Origin: Cinnamomum chago
Lineage: Eukaryota; Streptophyta; Magnoliopsida; Laurales; Lauraceae
Assembly (NCBI GenBank): GCA_038049695.1
Contig: CP142456.1
Coordinates: 17,698,501-17,762,500 of the forward strand
DNA length: 64,000 bases
Direction: 5' to 3'
Each line of letters starts with the position of its first letter. Position 1 is the first letter of the stretch. Position numbers and translations under genes: made by a program. The notes beneath the pieces are model-generated. The model was not told the origin of the DNA and did no database searches. It was given only the letters and a program-made list of their open reading frames with translations. Shown one piece after another: positions 11,407 to 23,346 of the stretch.

Positions 11407-12234
11407 TGTGTGGGGTGTTTTCCTAAGAGTAGGATTACGTTGGTCTCGATAGCGGTACCAGCTAAGCGCATCCCAATCTCGATTTGCAAGTTCGACTACA
11501 GCGCCAAGATCCATCTAGTTCGGTAACAGTACCAGCTAGACATCTCATCTCAGCTCGGCAAACAGTGCCAGCTTGCGCTAAGCTTGAGCCAGTCTCGGTA
11601 AGAGTACCGACTGGGCTCATCTCAGTCTCGATATAAGGCACCTGGGCAATAGTGCCAGGATGCATATGAATCTGGCTTCAGTATCATCTTCAGTTCGGTC
11701 CGTCCACAGAGATGAGTACTAGGCCATGATTGTACTTCTATGAAATTACGGCTACATTGCAGAACGTGCTGACAGACAAGATAGGCGCCAGATAGTGGTC
11801 AGCTGTCTCCTTGATCAATCACATCCACGTTAATGCCAGGGGTCATCTCTTGAATCGACTTGACGATTTCTCCACCTACCCCCCACTAAGGGTGCGCTAG
11901 GTGAAATCTCTACATATAAAGGGATGCCAATCCCTTCTAAGGTATGCAAGAACACGTAAATGTACGCATCATTGCACCATACTATACATTGCATAGCGCG
12001 TTACAGAACGCCTTGCATAAGAGCATACTTGCCCCTCATCTCCATCCTTTGTTTAGTGACAACACTAACTCAGGCATCAGAGAGCCTTCGGTTGACGGCA
12101 GCCAGGGTCTTTGATATCTATTTCTCATTTCTTTTCAGGTCCTAAGGCATTCTATCTTCCCCAAAGAAGCTTACACAGCAAATCACAAGTCTTTCACTAA
12201 CCTAATCTGAGTTCTTAACTTTTAGGCACTCACA
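11407..12234 (+). repeat. Element A 3' LTR
   Basis: A full-length copy of 1,905-2,728 with scattered substitutions and the same TG and CA ends. The target duplication 'caaac' follows at 12,235-12,239. Confidence 0.92.
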
Positions 12235-12424
12235 CAAACAAATGGGTGAAGCGCTCGTTATCCAATGTACATGTTATTCTTGATGAACATCAATTTATTT
12301 AGTAATTTGTACGTTCATATAACCTTAGCTAACACCTATGAAGGTTTAGATATCACTAATACTAGCCTCAATGATTAGACTTTTAATTCAGAAAATTCAG
12401 AATTCAATCTGTAATTTTTCTCAA

Positions 12425-12690
12425 TTTCGGTTACTTTGGCGGTTACCACTTCGGTCACCACCTCGGTCCCCACCTCAGTCATCCATCTCGGTCACCACTT
12501 CGGTCAGCCATTAGTCACCACCTTGGTCACCACTTCGGTCACCCATTGGTCCCCACACCACCTTGGTCACCCATTGGTCACCACTTCGGTCACCATTTTG
12601 GTCACCCATTGGTCACCACCTCGGTCACCCATCTCGGTCACCCATTGGTCACCACTTCGGTCACCCATTGGTCATCGTGAGCTTGGTCAT
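12425..12690. repeat. Short 'cggtcaccac' tandem array in LTR C
   Basis: Imperfect units of 'acttcggtcacc' and 'cattggtcacc' repeat many times. The array fades into 'gagctcggccattatgag', where the hAT-type element inserted; related units resume at 13,951. Confidence 0.75.
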
Positions 12691-12726
12691 TGTGAACCCG
12701 GCCATTGGGAGCTCGGCCATTATGAG

Positions 12727-13768
12727 CAGTGGCGGACCCAGGATTTTTGTTTAAGGGGGGCTGACGATAGTCAACTAAAAATGTTAATCATTATTTTATT
12801 ATACCTTCTTCACATTATTAATGGCATAAAAGAAAGTCAGTCAATTGTATTTGTGTTCATTATATATTCCTATGATACGAGAGCTATTTTGAGGGAATCT
12901 AAAACTCGTTTAGCAACAAAAAATAGAAATAAAAATGGAGAAGTGGAAAATCCCTTCTAATTAAAAGCAAGACAAGCTTAGAGGTTGAAAATTCCTAGAT
13001 GATGAAACCTCATTTGTTAATTAACTCATGTTGAGCCTCTACCATTGGATAAAACGATATTCAATACTTTTTTCTTTCTGAGTCAAATTATATGTGTAGC
13101 AATTCTATAATAAGATGTGCCAAAGTACAATTTACCTCTATTCTCTTCCTTTTTTTTAATCAAGTGGCTAATTTCTCATGTAGAAAAATTGGAGATTGTG
13201 CACTTCAGAAATTCCTTTTTCTTTATAGAACTTTAAAAAATTTGTTAAACCAAATCTATGTAGTCTGTTAAAAAGAATAACTAACAAAAGATTTCATGGA
13301 TTTGGCCTATTTCCTTTTTGGCACTCCGATTGGAAACATCCTTCGATCTTCATTCATTTGTTTATTCAAATCAAAACTAAAACTAGTTCCTAAAACCTAA
13401 TCTAAAATCTCCTTCCTAAAACCGACACAAATCACAACCAAATAATGCATCAAAATTAAATAAAATTAGCCAACAATCAATAACATGCATCATTATCTAA
13501 AAAACATTAATGACAGATTAGATGCATCTCTCATCTCCCATCTCTAATCTGAATATTTGTTTAATTTGTTCTTGAAATCAAATCCAACTTCATCAAGAGA
13601 ACCCATTTCAATAATGGGGATTTTTCTCCACTTGTCAAAATCTTTTATAAATCAAGAGAATCCATTTCAAAAATGGGGATTTTCATAAGATGTAGATTTT
13701 TAGAAATTCCCCATTTCTAATGTTGTCATTTCTAAAAATATTTTTGAGATAAAGCACCTAAAAATATT

Positions 13769-13817
<49 letters not shown>

Positions 13818-13942
13818 ATGGGGGCTAATGGGTCTTATTCCATGGGGGCTGGGCTAGCCAGCCCATATAGCCCTATGGGTTTTTTTTCAAGTTTGTGGGG
13901 GGGGCTGAAGCCCCTAAGACACCATACATAGGTCCGCCCCTG
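12727..13942. mobile_element. Non-autonomous hAT-type element in LTR C
   Basis: The terminal inverted repeats are CAGTGGCGGACC and, reversed, CAGGGGCGGACC. An exact 8 bp duplication 'attatgag' lies at 12,719-12,726 and 13,943-13,950. An 8 bp duplication with CAG..CTG ends is the hAT signature. The 1.2 kb interior is AT-rich with a (GA)n run at 13,774-13,813 and no transposase frame. Confidence 0.85.
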
Positions 13943-14934
13943 ATTATGAGCTCGATCATTCTGAGTTCGGCCATTCTTTTGGTCACCTTTCCAGAGCTTC
14001 AGAAACTCTGAAGCAATTTCTGGAAATTGAACTCCTTGAGTTCCTACAAGTTCTATAACATCATAAATCATTAGAAGAGCATATACTTGCCTCTGACTGA
14101 AGGTTGACTGACAAAAACCTCTATTGAAGATAAATTTGGTAAGAAGTCCTTTGTTAGCTTGATTTGAAATGGAAACTTCTCAACTTGAATCCCTCTTTTG
14201 AAGCCTTTCTCCATGAAAACATTCAAGGTATACGTCCTATGAGTTAACTGAGTTAGAAACCATTCCTAAGCACTCAATAGAACTTGAAAGTTCAATAAGG
14301 ATTCAAACACTCACTTGTAGCCTGTGTGAAGAGAAATCTTGAGCTTTCTCTCAAGCTTTATCTCCAAGGAAGATGAAGAAGATGAAGTAGATGGAGTAGC
14401 TCCAATCTCTACCAAAATCACTTGAAAACCTTGACACTTGATGGGGGAAATGGAAGAAGAAGAAGAAAAGAAGACTAGGGTTTGCTGGAGCTGGGAATGA
14501 GATGAATGAACTCATCTCATCTCTATATAAGCCCCACTTTGCCTTTTAGTCCACTATCTCTTCTTATTTACAGTTTGAGTCAAATAAAGGGTCATTTGAT
14601 CTAATACTCGTCGAACGAGTTCGAGTCTTTTATGGAAGTTAATGTACTCGTCGAGATACACGTGTTGGTATCAAGAGTTTTCGTATTCGACAAAATACGC
14701 AATGATTCATATTCATGAAAAAGTCCTTAGTTTTCCTTATTTAAGTATAAAACTCATCCAATTCATTTGTTCTCTTTCATTATCATTTTATTGGGCCCAA
14801 ATCATTCATTTTAGGCTAATTCGATTTCATTTGGCCATAAACCATAATTAGCTTAATTAAACATAGTGAATTAGCTTTATTTCCAATCAATTAGTTTTAA
14901 TCTCTATTAACTCGGGACGGGGTCTAACAAAAAG

Positions 14935-15939
14935 GGCTGCTAACATTACAGTTAGTAGAGCAGAGCATAAAGGAGCCACTGCTATTCGTAGTTGTTCGAC
15001 GGACGGAGCAGTCACCGAACAAGACTCGGATTGCCCGCCTACTGTCGCCGAGGAAGAGGCCAAGAGATCCTATCGGGTGCTATTGCAAAGATTCTGTTGT
15101 AAGACAGAATCGACAAGGAAGAGAAAAAGACCCTGTTTACAGGCTGGTTCGGGTTAGATTAAATCCAACCAGCAGTTAGAAACACAATTCAACAGAACCA
15201 CACTAGCCAACGCTGACTTCAGGTCAACGTTAGCAGTATGGTCAACAGCCAAAGTTGACTAGTTTCACAGTCAGAGTTTAACAGCGAATTTCGGGGTCAT
15301 CTGGACACATATTTAAGCTTCATTTCTTTTTGCGCACTCACGTAGACGAGATTTACAAAGTTAGCGGAGCAGATTGACCGTTTGATGGGCTGAAAAAGGG
15401 TGATTTTAAAGACACATGTTATCCGATCACATGTGGTGCCGTTTATCTTGCCAAAGTTCAGTTAGTGCAGAAGGAGCGAGCAGGAGCTGATGCCATGCCT
15501 ACATCAGCAGTGGTCAAACACAGGTCTTAACAGATTGGAAACAGGGATCTAGGCTAGGTCAAATAAAGATTTGATCGTTCAAAGGCAAAGGTTGTTTTGT
15601 AGCTGTAGAGTCATCAGAACTCAGATTCCCGATTCGTTTTCGTTTGCATGTTCGTTGTGAATGGATCTTCGTAGGGGTGTTGAAGCAAGGCAATTTGAAG
15701 GTTGTATAGTGAGTGATTCAGTAATGGACATCACTCGGACTTGTCAATGAATTTGAGAGTCAAAGTTTGAGGTGGAGTTTGACGAGAAGACGAACCTTGC
15801 TCAAAGTTCAAGTGTTGGTTCAACATATCAGAATTTTGAAGAATCAAGATTGCACCATCGGTGCAGGGAGGTACGAGAAGACATTACTAGTTATCTTTAA
15901 GGTGGCTCAAGTTCTACGGAATCCAAGCTAAGTGGAGAT
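14935..15939 (+). other. 3' internal remnant of a Ty1-copia-like element
   Basis: There is no open frame of note. The sequence ends 'ccaagctaagtggagat', the polypurine-type run-in that precedes the 3' LTR in many Ty1-copia elements. No RNase H or integrase motif is readable, so the element is either non-autonomous or badly worn. Confidence 0.45.
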
Positions 15940-16373
15940 TATTAGGTTTATGTCTTGTATTCCGGTTTAACCGGATTAGTTCATTGGGTTGGCCAATGAC
16001 CAGGTTTAGGGTCAATGGTATTTTAGTCATTGTACCGGGGCTTTCTTGGAGGCCAAGAAAGCAGAATTTATATATTGATGTAATCGGTAACCCTAAACTT
16101 CAGGAGTGAGAGAAGTGAGAGCTTTCTCTCTTGTTGTTCCCAACCACAGAACGGGGCAGATGTGAGAGCAAGATTGAGACCTATGCAGAGAGAGTATGCT
16201 AAGTGTTAGAGGGCTTGGAATCCTTTTAACGAACTGTCCAATTTTCTGCATAGTGAAATTCTCATGGTCCCGTGGACGTAGGTAATTGTCAAACCATATA
16301 AATCTCTTGGTCGTGTGATTGCTTGCGGTTGATTAATCGGGCGTGTTTTGCACGAATTAAAATTTCCTCAACA
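15940..16373 (+). repeat. Copia-like 3' LTR
   Basis: It starts TATTAGGTTTATGTC, a decayed form of the usual TGTTAGG start, directly after the polypurine-like run, and ends CCTCAACA. Inside, 'tttatatattg' near 16,068 is a likely TATA box. The left LTR is not in the window, so there is no target duplication to confirm it. Confidence 0.55.
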
Positions 16374-16718
16374 CTTTTCTCGTGGCTGGGGTCTCTCATA
16401 CGTCTCAACTCCCTTAGCTGGGTAAATTAAAAAAAAAAAACTAATCAACACTTGACCCTACCCGACTAATTGTAGCATGACTCGTGAGCCCAGCCTGAAT
16501 CTGACTTATTAATTAATAACATGGTTGACCCCTTTGACTCTAGAGTTGGGTCCATGTTGATATTTTTAGTTTGATTTGGTAAATGGACCAGGCTTTAGAC
16601 GCGACTATGAATTCAACGCACCCAACTTATTGCCACTCCTAGATTATATTGCTAAATTCAAATAACCCAACTCATTGCCACTCCAAGCTTATTCTTTGAT
16701 GCCATTATAAAGCCAATT
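16374..16718. other. Intergenic remnant before element B
   Basis: No gene is seen. It carries a 12-base A run and the near-duplicate phrase 'cccaacttattgccactcc' / 'cccaactcattgccactcc' about 50 bp apart. Without B this joins 28,186. Confidence 0.4.
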
Positions 16719-16723
16719 CCCAT

Positions 16724-17543
16724 TGTGTGGGGGTGTTTTCCTAAGAGTAGGATTTTGCTAGTCTCAGTAGCAGTACCAGCTCAGCTCATCCCGATCTCGA
16801 TATCCAAGTTCGGCTAGAGTGTCGAGATTCGTCTAGCTCAGTAACGGTACTAGTTGGACATCTCATCTCAACTCGGCAAACAGTACCAGCTTGCGCCAAG
16901 TTTGAGCTAGTCTCGGTAAGAGTACCGACTGAGCTCATCTCGGCCTCGGTATAAGGCACCTCGGCAATAGTGCCAAGGTGCATTCGAATCTGACCTCATT
17001 ATCATCTTCAGCTCGGTCCATCCACAAAGATGAGTACTAGGCCATGATTGTACTTCCATAAAGTTATGGCTATGTTGCATAACGTGCTGACAGACAAGAC
17101 AGGCACTGGATATTGGTCAGGTGTCGTCTTGATCAATAACATCCACATTGATACCAGAGGTCATCTCTTGATTCAACCGGACAGTATCTCCACCTACCCC
17201 CACTAAGGGTGCGCAAGGTGAAATCTCTACTTATAGAGGGATACCAATCCCTTCTAAGGTACGCAATAGCATGCATTATTACGCCATATTACATATTGCA
17301 TAACGTGTTGCAGAACGCTGTGCAAAAAAGAGCATACTTGCCTCTCATTTCCTTCCTTTGTTCAGTGATAGCACTAACTCAGGTATCGGAGAGCCTTCGG
17401 CTGATGGCAGTCAGAGTCTCTGATCTCTATTTCTCCTTCTCTTTCAGGTTCTAAAGCGATCTATCTTCCCCAAAGAAGCTTAAACAGCAAATCACGAGTC
17501 TCACACTCACTTAATCTGAGTCCGTAATATTTAGGCACTTACA
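16724..17543 (+). repeat. Element B 5' LTR
   Basis: It starts TGTGTGGGGGTG and ends GGCACTTACA. It aligns with the A LTRs throughout. TATA-like 'cttatagagg' lies near 17,230. Confidence 0.92.
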
Positions 17544-17545
17544 AC

Positions 17546-17926
17546 TGGCGCCGTCTGTGGGAAGCAATCGGCAAAGCCATGCCTCTAGCAACGACAAAGG
17601 ATCTACAAAAACCAGCCACCATCATCGACAACCCCTTGTCGAAAGAGATCTAGGAAAAGTCTGATGCGACAGGCGTGGGACGACCTGTGACTCAGACAGG
17701 TTCATCAGCAAATGGGGTGATAGCACCTCCCCAATAAAAAGCACCTCCACTGGAGCACCCCCAACAGAGTGCTATCCTGCTGGAGACTCCCTCGCGGAAC
17801 AAAAGTTCCAGCAACAACCAGGTATCGTCATTTCCTCCACCAGATGAATCACGACAACGATGGAGACGAAGATCAGTCCCTTGTTGATATCAGGGCCCCC
17901 AGCCGCGACCCTTGCATCCTTCAAAC
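17546..17926 (+). other. Primer-binding site and gutted leader of element B
   Basis: TGGCGCCGTCTGTGGG is followed by the same Met-Pro-Leu-Ala start as in A. Stops and small indels break all frames. Confidence 0.55.
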
Positions 17927-18437
17927 TAGGGGTGTAACGGTTCGGTTAACCGGTAAATTTGGAAAACCGTTAACCGAACCGTAACCGCGGTTTTCTTTCT
18001 TTCAAAACCGTAACCGTAACTGTATCCACAAAAACCGTGAAAAACCGTAACCGCGGTGAACCGTATTAAATGGTTCGGTTACGGTTAATAACCGTGGAAT
18101 GCCTTCCTCACATAAGGGGATAAATGTGAATGATTGAAGGAAAAATGACACATAAGGAGCAATTAAATAAGGTAAGAAATATTTCATTTAGCCCCCTTAT
18201 TTTTTCTTTTATTTGTAAATGGTACGGTTAACCGCATATGGTTATCCGAATCGTATTATACGGTTCGGTTCGGTTAATAACCGTAAATCATTATGGAAAA
18301 CTGTAACCGAACCGAACCGTGCGGCTTTTGGATTTCATTAACCGTAATTGTAATCGAACCGTGAAATACGGTTATTAACCATGGTTTGGTTCGTTTTGGT
18401 TCGGTTAGACGGTTTTTCGGTCTTTTTTACACCCCTA
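17927..18437. mobile_element. hAT-type MITE with CGGTTCGGTT-rich ends
   Basis: The ends are TAGGGGTGTAACGG and TTTTTTACACCCCTA, with an exact 8 bp duplication 'cttcaaac' at 17,919-17,926 and 18,438-18,445. The 511 bp interior is full of 'ggttcggtt' and 'aaccgtaacc' words on both strands and can fold extensively. No coding frame. A lacks it. Confidence 0.85.
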
Positions 18438-18639
18438 CTTCAAACAAACTCCGCTGCCAGCCAGAGAGTTTCAAAAGGACCTATTTCGGTTCCCCATGGC
18501 CATGGTGAAAGCATTGATCGCCAGGGCGAGCCAAGATGAAGCTCGAGGAGTTCACCAGAGCTTCAATCTCTGGCGGGACCCCTCCCCCAGAAAAAATGGT
18601 TGTCCCGGAAACAGTTCCTTAAATAGCTATGCAGTCTTC

Positions 18640-19135
18640 ATCCTGAAGTCCCGGTTCCGAGATACTGCCGGCCACAGCTCGGATAGTTCCAATCTCGACA
18701 GCATCAGCAGCGGCCTCAACGATATCACCAGCCACGACTCGGGTAGAAGCATAACCCAGCAGGAGTTTCAGCTGCGGCTTCAGTGACAACACCGACCACA
18801 ACTTAGCTCCTTCAGTTGTTAGTTCCAACAGCGGCCTCAGTCATAGCACCAACTGCTGCCCGGACAATCACGATCTTTACAGCTCCAGCAGCGGCCTTCA
18901 TGAAAGCACCGGCCATAGCTCGGACAATCCCAATCTTCATAGCTTCGGTTGCGGCCTTGGTGACAGCACCAGCCTCAGCCCAGCTTCTTCGAACATGAAA
19001 CAAAGCTTTAGCAACGGCCTCGGTGATAGCACCAGCTTTCGTTTCACAGCTTCAGCATCGGGCCTCGGTGGCAACCCAGCCTCGACTTATAAAGCCTCGG
19101 TAATGACATCGGTGATAGCACCAGCCACGACTCGG
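18640..19135. repeat. 60 bp (20-codon) tandem array, element B
   Basis: Two adjacent starts of 'ggccttcatgaaagcacc' / 'ggccttggtgacagcacc' are exactly 60 bp apart, with more diverged units on both sides. The minus strand reads Ala/Val/Met-rich 20-residue units (KIGIVRAMAGAFMKAAAGA). The plus strand reads Ser/Gly/Asp-rich units. Neither matches a family I know. Confidence 0.65.
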
Positions 19136-19259
19136 ACAGCTTCACTTACAACGACTCTGGTCCTTGCCAAGTTACAGAACTTGGCAGCGGTCACAGCTTG
19201 GTTACAGAACCAGCTGTAAAACGCCATAGTTATGGAACTCGGCAAAGGTCTCAGCTTGG

Positions 19260-19405
19260 TGACAACACCAGTATGGAAGAGAACACAGCTCGGTTACAGA
19301 ACCAGCTGCAAAATGCCGTTGTTATGGAACTCGGCAAATGTCTTAGCTCGGTGACAATACCAGCATAGAAGAGATCACAACTCGGTTACAGAACCAGCTG
19401 CAAAG
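19260..19405. repeat. 92 bp minisatellite, element B, left of LTR E
   Basis: Units at 19,289 and 19,381 are 92 bp apart and match the array in A. The second unit is cut by LTR E. Confidence 0.85.
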
Positions 19406-22400
19406 TGTAACGCCCCAATTCCGGATACCGATATACTCGTTCGAATACTCAAAATTGGCGCGCTACTTCCCGGAAAATCCGAGAACTTCCAAGATTGTAG
19501 GCCGCAGTGAGGTCCAATTTAAAACTTTTTGACCAATATAGTTATAACATTTAAATTGCGGAAGCATAACGATTAAATAAAGCGGAAGCAATAGGTATCG
19601 ATATATATTAAGTATGAGCAGAACTACAGTCTACTTAAAATGGTTCAGTGTAAATTTAAAGTTAATACATTTGAGTTCTACCCAACTCACTACAAAATTG
19701 TCTCTCAAACCCAAAACAAAGAGAGTCCCTCAAAACCCATATAGATCGTCTCCACCCTCCGGCTCGACATCCGTGTCGGTCGGGCCCCACGCGTACTCTC
19801 CTGCAGCGGGTGCCTCCACTACAGCTAGTGCATCGTCTGGAATCTCGGGATCAAGGCCTAAGCACCAATGAATGGGTCAGATCTAAACGATCTGGCAAGT
19901 TACAGCATACTACTAACATAGAACATATATATCAAAGGAAATAAAGACGGGTATAAATTAAATGAATAGCAAGATAAATGAACTAGGCAGTTGTGCATTT
20001 AAATCATAAGGAATCAGTATAAATGAAACCATCTAAACTACTACAATAAGGTGGCACATTCACACGAGCTGGAATACCGCGGGATATTATGCCGCGGCCC
20101 TCCCATACTGAACACAGTTGCGGTGGGGGAAATCTCACCAGTGGGAATAACTAATCCCGTAAATCACTCATCAACTCATCAACTCAACACTCCAGATCGG
20201 CACGGTATCACACCGTCCGTCTCAACCACACAGCTCATCATGATAGCTCTACAACACTCATCTAGCTCCTACCGGGGATGATCAGTCCACAGGCTGAGCT
20301 TAAATCAACCGAGTGAATGTTCATGCCGACTCGAGAATAACTCTAAGGTCTGTGTCTGTCTAGGCTTTGCCTTGCGTGAACAAGGTCCTAACAATATCTC
20401 TAAGAGGTCTACACATCTCAATACAGTCTCTGGATCTCATTCAAGGTCCAGGCCCACTCGTTGGATCCATACCAAGGCCCATCAGTACATGGCCTGGTCT
20501 AAAACCGTCCAAACGAGGCAACTAATCCATCTACTACTGATAAACAGTTCCATTATAATCCATATAACTTAACAGTCCAATAGAAACTACCTCTTCAAGC
20601 TAAAGGGTTCACATCACCACACTTAGGCCCAGTAAGGGCCCGCCTAGACACAGACACGGGTCAATGATCTCCGACATCACACCATCGGGTCACCTCTAGA
20701 CACCCTAGGTTCAGGTCTTCCAATTATGTTTAATTAACAGTAAACAGCTAATCTTAAGATCTAAGAATGACAGAACAATAATAAGGAAGTATGAACTTCA
20801 ACATAGGAATCAATAGGGAAATCCAACGGTCCAATCCTAGGTAATGGGCCACTTTAGGTTCGGGTCTATCTCCGGTAATTCGATCTCTAAACGATGTCGT
20901 TAATGCCGTAAAATACTATATTTGGTGCTTAGTTGGTTAAGGCATTGTTGACAACTTTTAGAGGTCAAATCATCTTAGATTATCAACCAAAACTCTAAAC
21001 AGTGGTCCCCGCGAGTCAAGGTTGAGCCACACCTTTGACTCGGGCTTAGGACACTGATAAATGCTCATTTGGATGGTCAATGGGCCCCACAACTGATCAT
21101 AACTCCTAAATGTTGAAAACTGAAAAATCAGGGTTTTCCAGGTGAACCTGATGTGTTGTGAGCTCGGTTGATCTCCTGGCCTGGAGGATCAACCGAGTGC
21201 ACTGACAAACCTGAATCAGGCTTCCTGGACAACTTAATTCGTTTCTAAAGGTTTCCATCGTGTCCGGTCAAACAACCCGGCCTAGGTGATTGACCGCATA
21301 CTCTAAAAACCTTAAAAAGATTGATGTTCCAGCTTTAAACACTTTCTAAATGTAAATCCCGAGTATCAAGTTGATTTGGGTGTAAGGAGTCTGAGTTTCG
21401 GGTGAAAAACCAACCTTCAGTCAATTCTTGCAGTAATAGTGTGTTCCAGGTTAACTTGGTCAAGGCCAAGTCAACTTGGCTAACTGAAAAGGATTTTCTG
21501 CAAGAAAATGGCTGAGGGCCAATTTTTCATAAAAATATAGTGTTCTCGGTCGACCAAGGTAGGTCTCGGTCGACCCAGAACACTATCGGTTGAGTCAGGT
21601 CGAGTCTGCAGAAAACAGAATAACTGGGAGCAGAATTTTCAAATCTGCAGTGTCGCCGGTCGACCGAGGTGGGTCTCGGTCGACCGGGAACACTGCAATT
21701 TCAGTCCCGGGAGCACTTCTGCAGATTTTCCGTTTTGACTCATTTTTCGCCCAAATCACTTCCAAACCTTTCCAAACTTCACCAACACCTTTCTAAACAT
21801 TAATTAACTCCATAAACCATCCATTAACACCTTATGGCTCACTGATCTTCCAAATGGGGGGTGAAAACCCCCATCCATTAGTGACCTTTCATCCAAACAA
21901 ACAAGAACTGAGCTCAAATGTAAACTAGACTTAACTGAACATAATATGAACTGAAAACCACTGAATCACGAAAATAAACATACATCCTAAGTTATCAGTA
22001 TGATGCACTTGCCTTTGATAATTAGAGAGAGGGTTGTAAAGAGAAAGAGAGCTAGAAATGAGAAATTCTACTCAACAGTGAAGAAGAAGAGCAGCAATAA
22101 CAGTAGCAGCAGTCCCTAGAGGGTTTCCAGCAGAGTAATAGTAGCTCCTAGAGCAATATCCCAGCACTGAAATAGTCCCAGCTCAGCAAGGGAGAAGGAG
22201 AAGAAGAAATATAGCAGCTGCAGTAGTGGTTTGGAGAACTCCCAGCAGGGTAACAGTATCCCAAGTGAAGAAATGAGAGGGGGAGAAAATGGAGAAAAGG
22301 GCACAGCAGCTCTGGCAGCAACTCCTCAGTAATTCCAGCACACCCAGTAGGTTGGAGAGTGAGGGAAATGAGGAAAAGAAAGATGGCAACAACTGCTGTT

Positions 22401-23341
22401 TGAGAAAATCCCAGCACAGAACCCGGGGTTCCCAGGTGGATGAAGAAGAAGCAGAAGAAGGATTACAACAGTGGCTTCCAAGACCTCTCCAGCACAAATA
22501 GAGATGAAGGAGAAGAAATGCTGCAGCTCCAATGGAATTTCTAGCAGCAGCAGGACCTCCCAGGTGAGGAAATGAAGAGGAGAAGATGAGGTGGTGGGGT
22601 AGTGGCTGCTACAGAGGAGGAGTTCCAAGATGAGGTTCCAGCAGAACAGTGGCACCTAGGTGGATTTCCAGCAACAGATTCAGTGGCTTGGAAGAGATGA
22701 AATGGGAAAGGAAGGAGATGGTGAAGTGGCTGCAACAGAGAAGGGATCCCAGCAACAGTCAGTAGCAATGGCTCATCCGTAGGGAAGGATTGAGAGGGAG
22801 GAGAGGAGAGTTGCTATGGAATAGTGAATTTGTCTTGGGATGGGGGCTGATTTAGGATTAGGGTTCTCCTTGGGATAAGAGAGGTTTTATAGCTTAGGTG
22901 GGAGTGATTAAGGACCAAATTAGCCCTAGGGTTTTCATGTGGTTAGGGTTAGGGTTAGGGTAGGTTAGGTCTTTTGGTTAGGAAGCTTCTAGAAGAGCAC
23001 CTCTTTGCACTAACCCAACCTAATTACTTTAATTAGACTCACTAACTAAGCCTACCCCACACTAATAGCCTAGGATTAAATCCAAAGCACCCAACTACTA
23101 AAATAACCCAACTAAGCTAGTCTAACCCAAAGACTTAGGAGATCTAACTAGTCTCTCTAATCAACCCCTAATTAGCACAAATCAATAGCAATTAACAATA
23201 ATTAGCAAGGATTAGTAGTAATTAATAGTAATTAGCAAAGATTAGCATAATTAACCAATAATTAACATAGATTAGCATAAATTAGGATTAATTAGTCTAT
23301 AAATTAGCATTTAGAGGGCCCACCAAGGGCGGGACCTCACA
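19406..23341 (-). mobile_element. Solo LTR E
   Basis: The ends are TGTAACGCCCC and GGGACCTCACA, flanked by 'caaag' at 19,401-19,405 and 23,342-23,346. Length 3,936 bp, with no internal domain. A minus-strand TATA-like signal (complement of 'ggttttatagc') lies near 22,885, supporting minus orientation. A long purine-rich stretch (22,020-22,800) gives Leu/Ser/Phe-rich frames on the minus strand that look like composition rather than genes. It sits inside the 92 bp array of B. Confidence 0.9.
21541..21690. repeat. GTCGAC-centred palindromes in LTR E
   Basis: Four copies of 'cggtcgacc' occur in two pairs, each pair separated by 'aaggtaggtct' or 'gaggtgggtct'. A longer dyad 'ctcggttgatct'...'ggatcaaccgag' lies upstream at 21,166-21,200. 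Confidence 0.8.
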
Positions 23342-23346
23342 CAAAG

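Larger units (their letters stand above)
1905..12234 (+). mobile_element. Element A: full-length non-autonomous Tat-like LTR retrotransposon
   Basis: Two LTRs of about 825 bp (1,905-2,728 and 11,407-12,234) bound an internal region, flanked by the 5 bp duplication 'caaac' at 1,900-1,904 and 12,235-12,239. A primer-binding site with the core TGGCGCCGTC follows the first LTR, and a purine tract precedes the second. No gag, protease, RT, RNase H or integrase frame is readable. The interior instead holds 60 bp and 92 bp tandem arrays, solo LTR H, and an antisense spliced gene. Antisense ORFs and internal tandem repeats are known in the Tat lineage of Ty3/gypsy, so A looks like a non-autonomous Tat derivative dependent on a partner element. 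Confidence 0.88.
836..14929 (-). mobile_element. Solo LTR C, split by element A and a hAT insertion
   Basis: The ends are TGTCACGACCC at 836 and GGGGTCTAACA at 14,929. They are flanked by the 5 bp duplication 'aaaag' at 831-835 and 14,930-14,934. Without element A (1,905-12,234) and the hAT-type element (12,727-13,942) about 2.5 kb of LTR remains, with no internal region, which fits a solo LTR left by LTR-LTR recombination. A minus-strand TATA-like signal (complement of 'ctatataagcc' near 14,523) and termini resembling Ty3/gypsy LTRs of the Tekay/Del type suggest minus orientation. The lineage is inference. Confidence 0.85.

Noticed and set aside
22116-22768. Overlapping Leu/Phe/Ser-rich frames on - in LTR E
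   Set aside because: Purine-rich LTR sequence read backwards; several frames are open at once and no domain or splice structure is seen.
22940-22975. Telomere-like 'ggttagggttaggg' run
   Set aside because: Only about three units of TTAGGG, inside LTR E; plant telomeres are usually TTTAGGG, and there is no array.
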